From Nostoc sp. LEGE 06077 (GTDB lineage: Bacteria; Cyanobacteriota; Cyanobacteriia; Cyanobacteriales; Nostocaceae): 44,959 nt of DNA. Where the stretch lies: contig NZ_JADEWI010000053.1 in NCBI RefSeq assembly GCF_015207705.1, positions 1-44,959 of the forward strand, written 5' to 3'. The notes beneath the pieces are model-generated. The model had not been told where the DNA came from. It saw nothing but the letters and a program-made list of their open reading frames with translations, and did no database searches. Of the stretch, positions 44,440-44,959 are shown piece by piece. Numbering within the stretch: the first letter of the stretch is position 1; each line of letters starts with the position of its first letter. The position numbers and the translations under genes are program-made.

Positions 44440-44575
44440 GCCAAGTTTAACGCAGTTTGGCGCATCTTCATATAGAATTGGTACTGCCCTTGGCTCCACT
44501 CTTGCAGCTATTGATGAATAGACAGTCGGATTATCACACCAACCCTCGGCGATCGCACGCCTGATGGTGGAGATG
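44440..44575 (-). pseudogene. degenerate repeated gene fragment, copy 4
   Basis: The minus strand reads AIAEGWCDNPT, then a one-base frame change, LFINSCKSGAKG and decay. It is the same gene family as the fragments at 13.7, 35.4 and 36.7 kb. Here the HIP1 octamer GCGATCGC (about 44550-44557) is intact, without the 25-nt palindrome. The flanking sequence 44349-44881 holds no other recognisable gene. Confidence 0.5.
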
Positions 44576-44881
44576 TTGAGAAGTGGCAGTGTTTGTCCCC
44601 AGTCCTAGAGTGTTTTCCACGTACCAACGCCTACCATTAGCTTTGATGTGCTTGGATATTTGAGATAATTACTCATGTCATAAATATTTATCAGAAATAT
44701 TGAAGGTTATTTGTATATTGATTAGTGTCAGTAAAACTACTGTTTAATTCTAGGTTAATAATTAGACCTATTTTCCCACGATGAGCAAAAATTAGTGACG
44801 AACAATAGTGTGAAACGCCAGTCTCCAAAATACTATAGAACCCATTTGGGATCTTTGACGACGAGCTAAGATCAAAAATAA

Positions 44882-44959
44882 ATGCCATATTCCAGTAGCG
44901 ATTAGCGACAAAGAGTGGGAACTTATAGAGCCATTACTACCGCAAAAGAAGAAAACCAA
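44882..44959 (+). pseudogene. IS5-family transposase start, cut by the window edge
   Basis: ATG at 44882 begins MPYSSSD and stops. One base out, the sequence reads ISDKEWELIEPLLPQKKK, the DUF4096-type N-terminus of IS5-family transposases. One extra base near 44898-44902 would explain the shift. The rest of the element lies beyond the window, so whether it is otherwise intact cannot be told. Confidence 0.65.

Noticed and set aside
44691-44888. Minus-strand 65-aa frame near the right edge
   Set aside because: No ribosome site, no recognisable motif, and it overlaps the start region of an IS5-type transposase on the other strand.

Overview
The window looks like chromosomal or large-replicon DNA of a filamentous, heterocyst-forming (Nostocales-type) cyanobacterium. 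The evidence is the many HIP1 octamers (GCGATCGC), heptamer tandem repeats, very small palindromic repeats, a fused Ser/Thr-His kinase, a CYP110-like P450, and a DUF1822/CHASE2/DUF928 gene set. No rRNA, tRNA or CRISPR array was seen.

Region 1 (1-7.5 kb) is a transposon graveyard. It holds the right end of an IS701-type element, an almost intact IS630 element inserted beside it, an IS5-family 3' fragment, and a broken two-gene unit of small proteins. It also holds an IS4-type element with a 9-bp target duplication and a frameshifted transposase. An IS701 element with two in-frame stops sits against the tail of a second IS701 copy. The only intact cargo gene is a DUF1883-TIR protein (4550-5329). 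A ~140-bp repeat lies upstream of both the TIR gene and the broken small-gene pair.

Region 2 (7.5-13 kb) is one 1804-aa signalling protein (Ser/Thr kinase, AAA-type ATPase, helical region, GAF, histidine kinase). Region 3 (13-14 kb) holds degenerate gene fragments and small repeats. Region 4 (14-20.4 kb, minus strand) is a tight operon in the order sigma-70-like factor, DUF1822/HEAT protein, CHAT-CHASE2 membrane protein, DUF928 secreted protein. A lone secreted protein with a clear terminator follows at 20.8-21.4 kb.

Region 5 (21.8-29.4 kb, plus strand) is a complete class II lanthipeptide locus. It has a precursor with a mersacidin/lichenicidin-type leader and a double-glycine site, a LanM synthetase, a LanT peptidase/ABC exporter, and a HlyD-type adaptor. 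A strong hairpin separates precursor and synthetase. Opposed to it is a 1860-aa TPR-CHAT protein (29.6-35.2 kb), the second CHAT protease-like gene in the window.

Region 6 (35.2-45 kb) holds ordinary single genes: cytochrome b561, CYP110-like P450 with a GNAT, DUF1349, an unknown, pRiA4b ORF-3-like, GST, a small unknown, a SAM methyltransferase and a GFA-family protein. They are interspersed with two families of miniature inverted-repeat elements and three more copies of a degenerate repeated gene fragment. An IS5-family transposase start runs off the right edge.

The best candidates for new biology are the lanthipeptide, the CHAT/sigma operon with its neighbouring TPR-CHAT protein, and the TIR gene with its duplicated upstream region. 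At the level of DNA structure, 24-25-nt palindromes inserted inside HIP1 octamers stand out. All family assignments are by eye from motifs; no database search was run.
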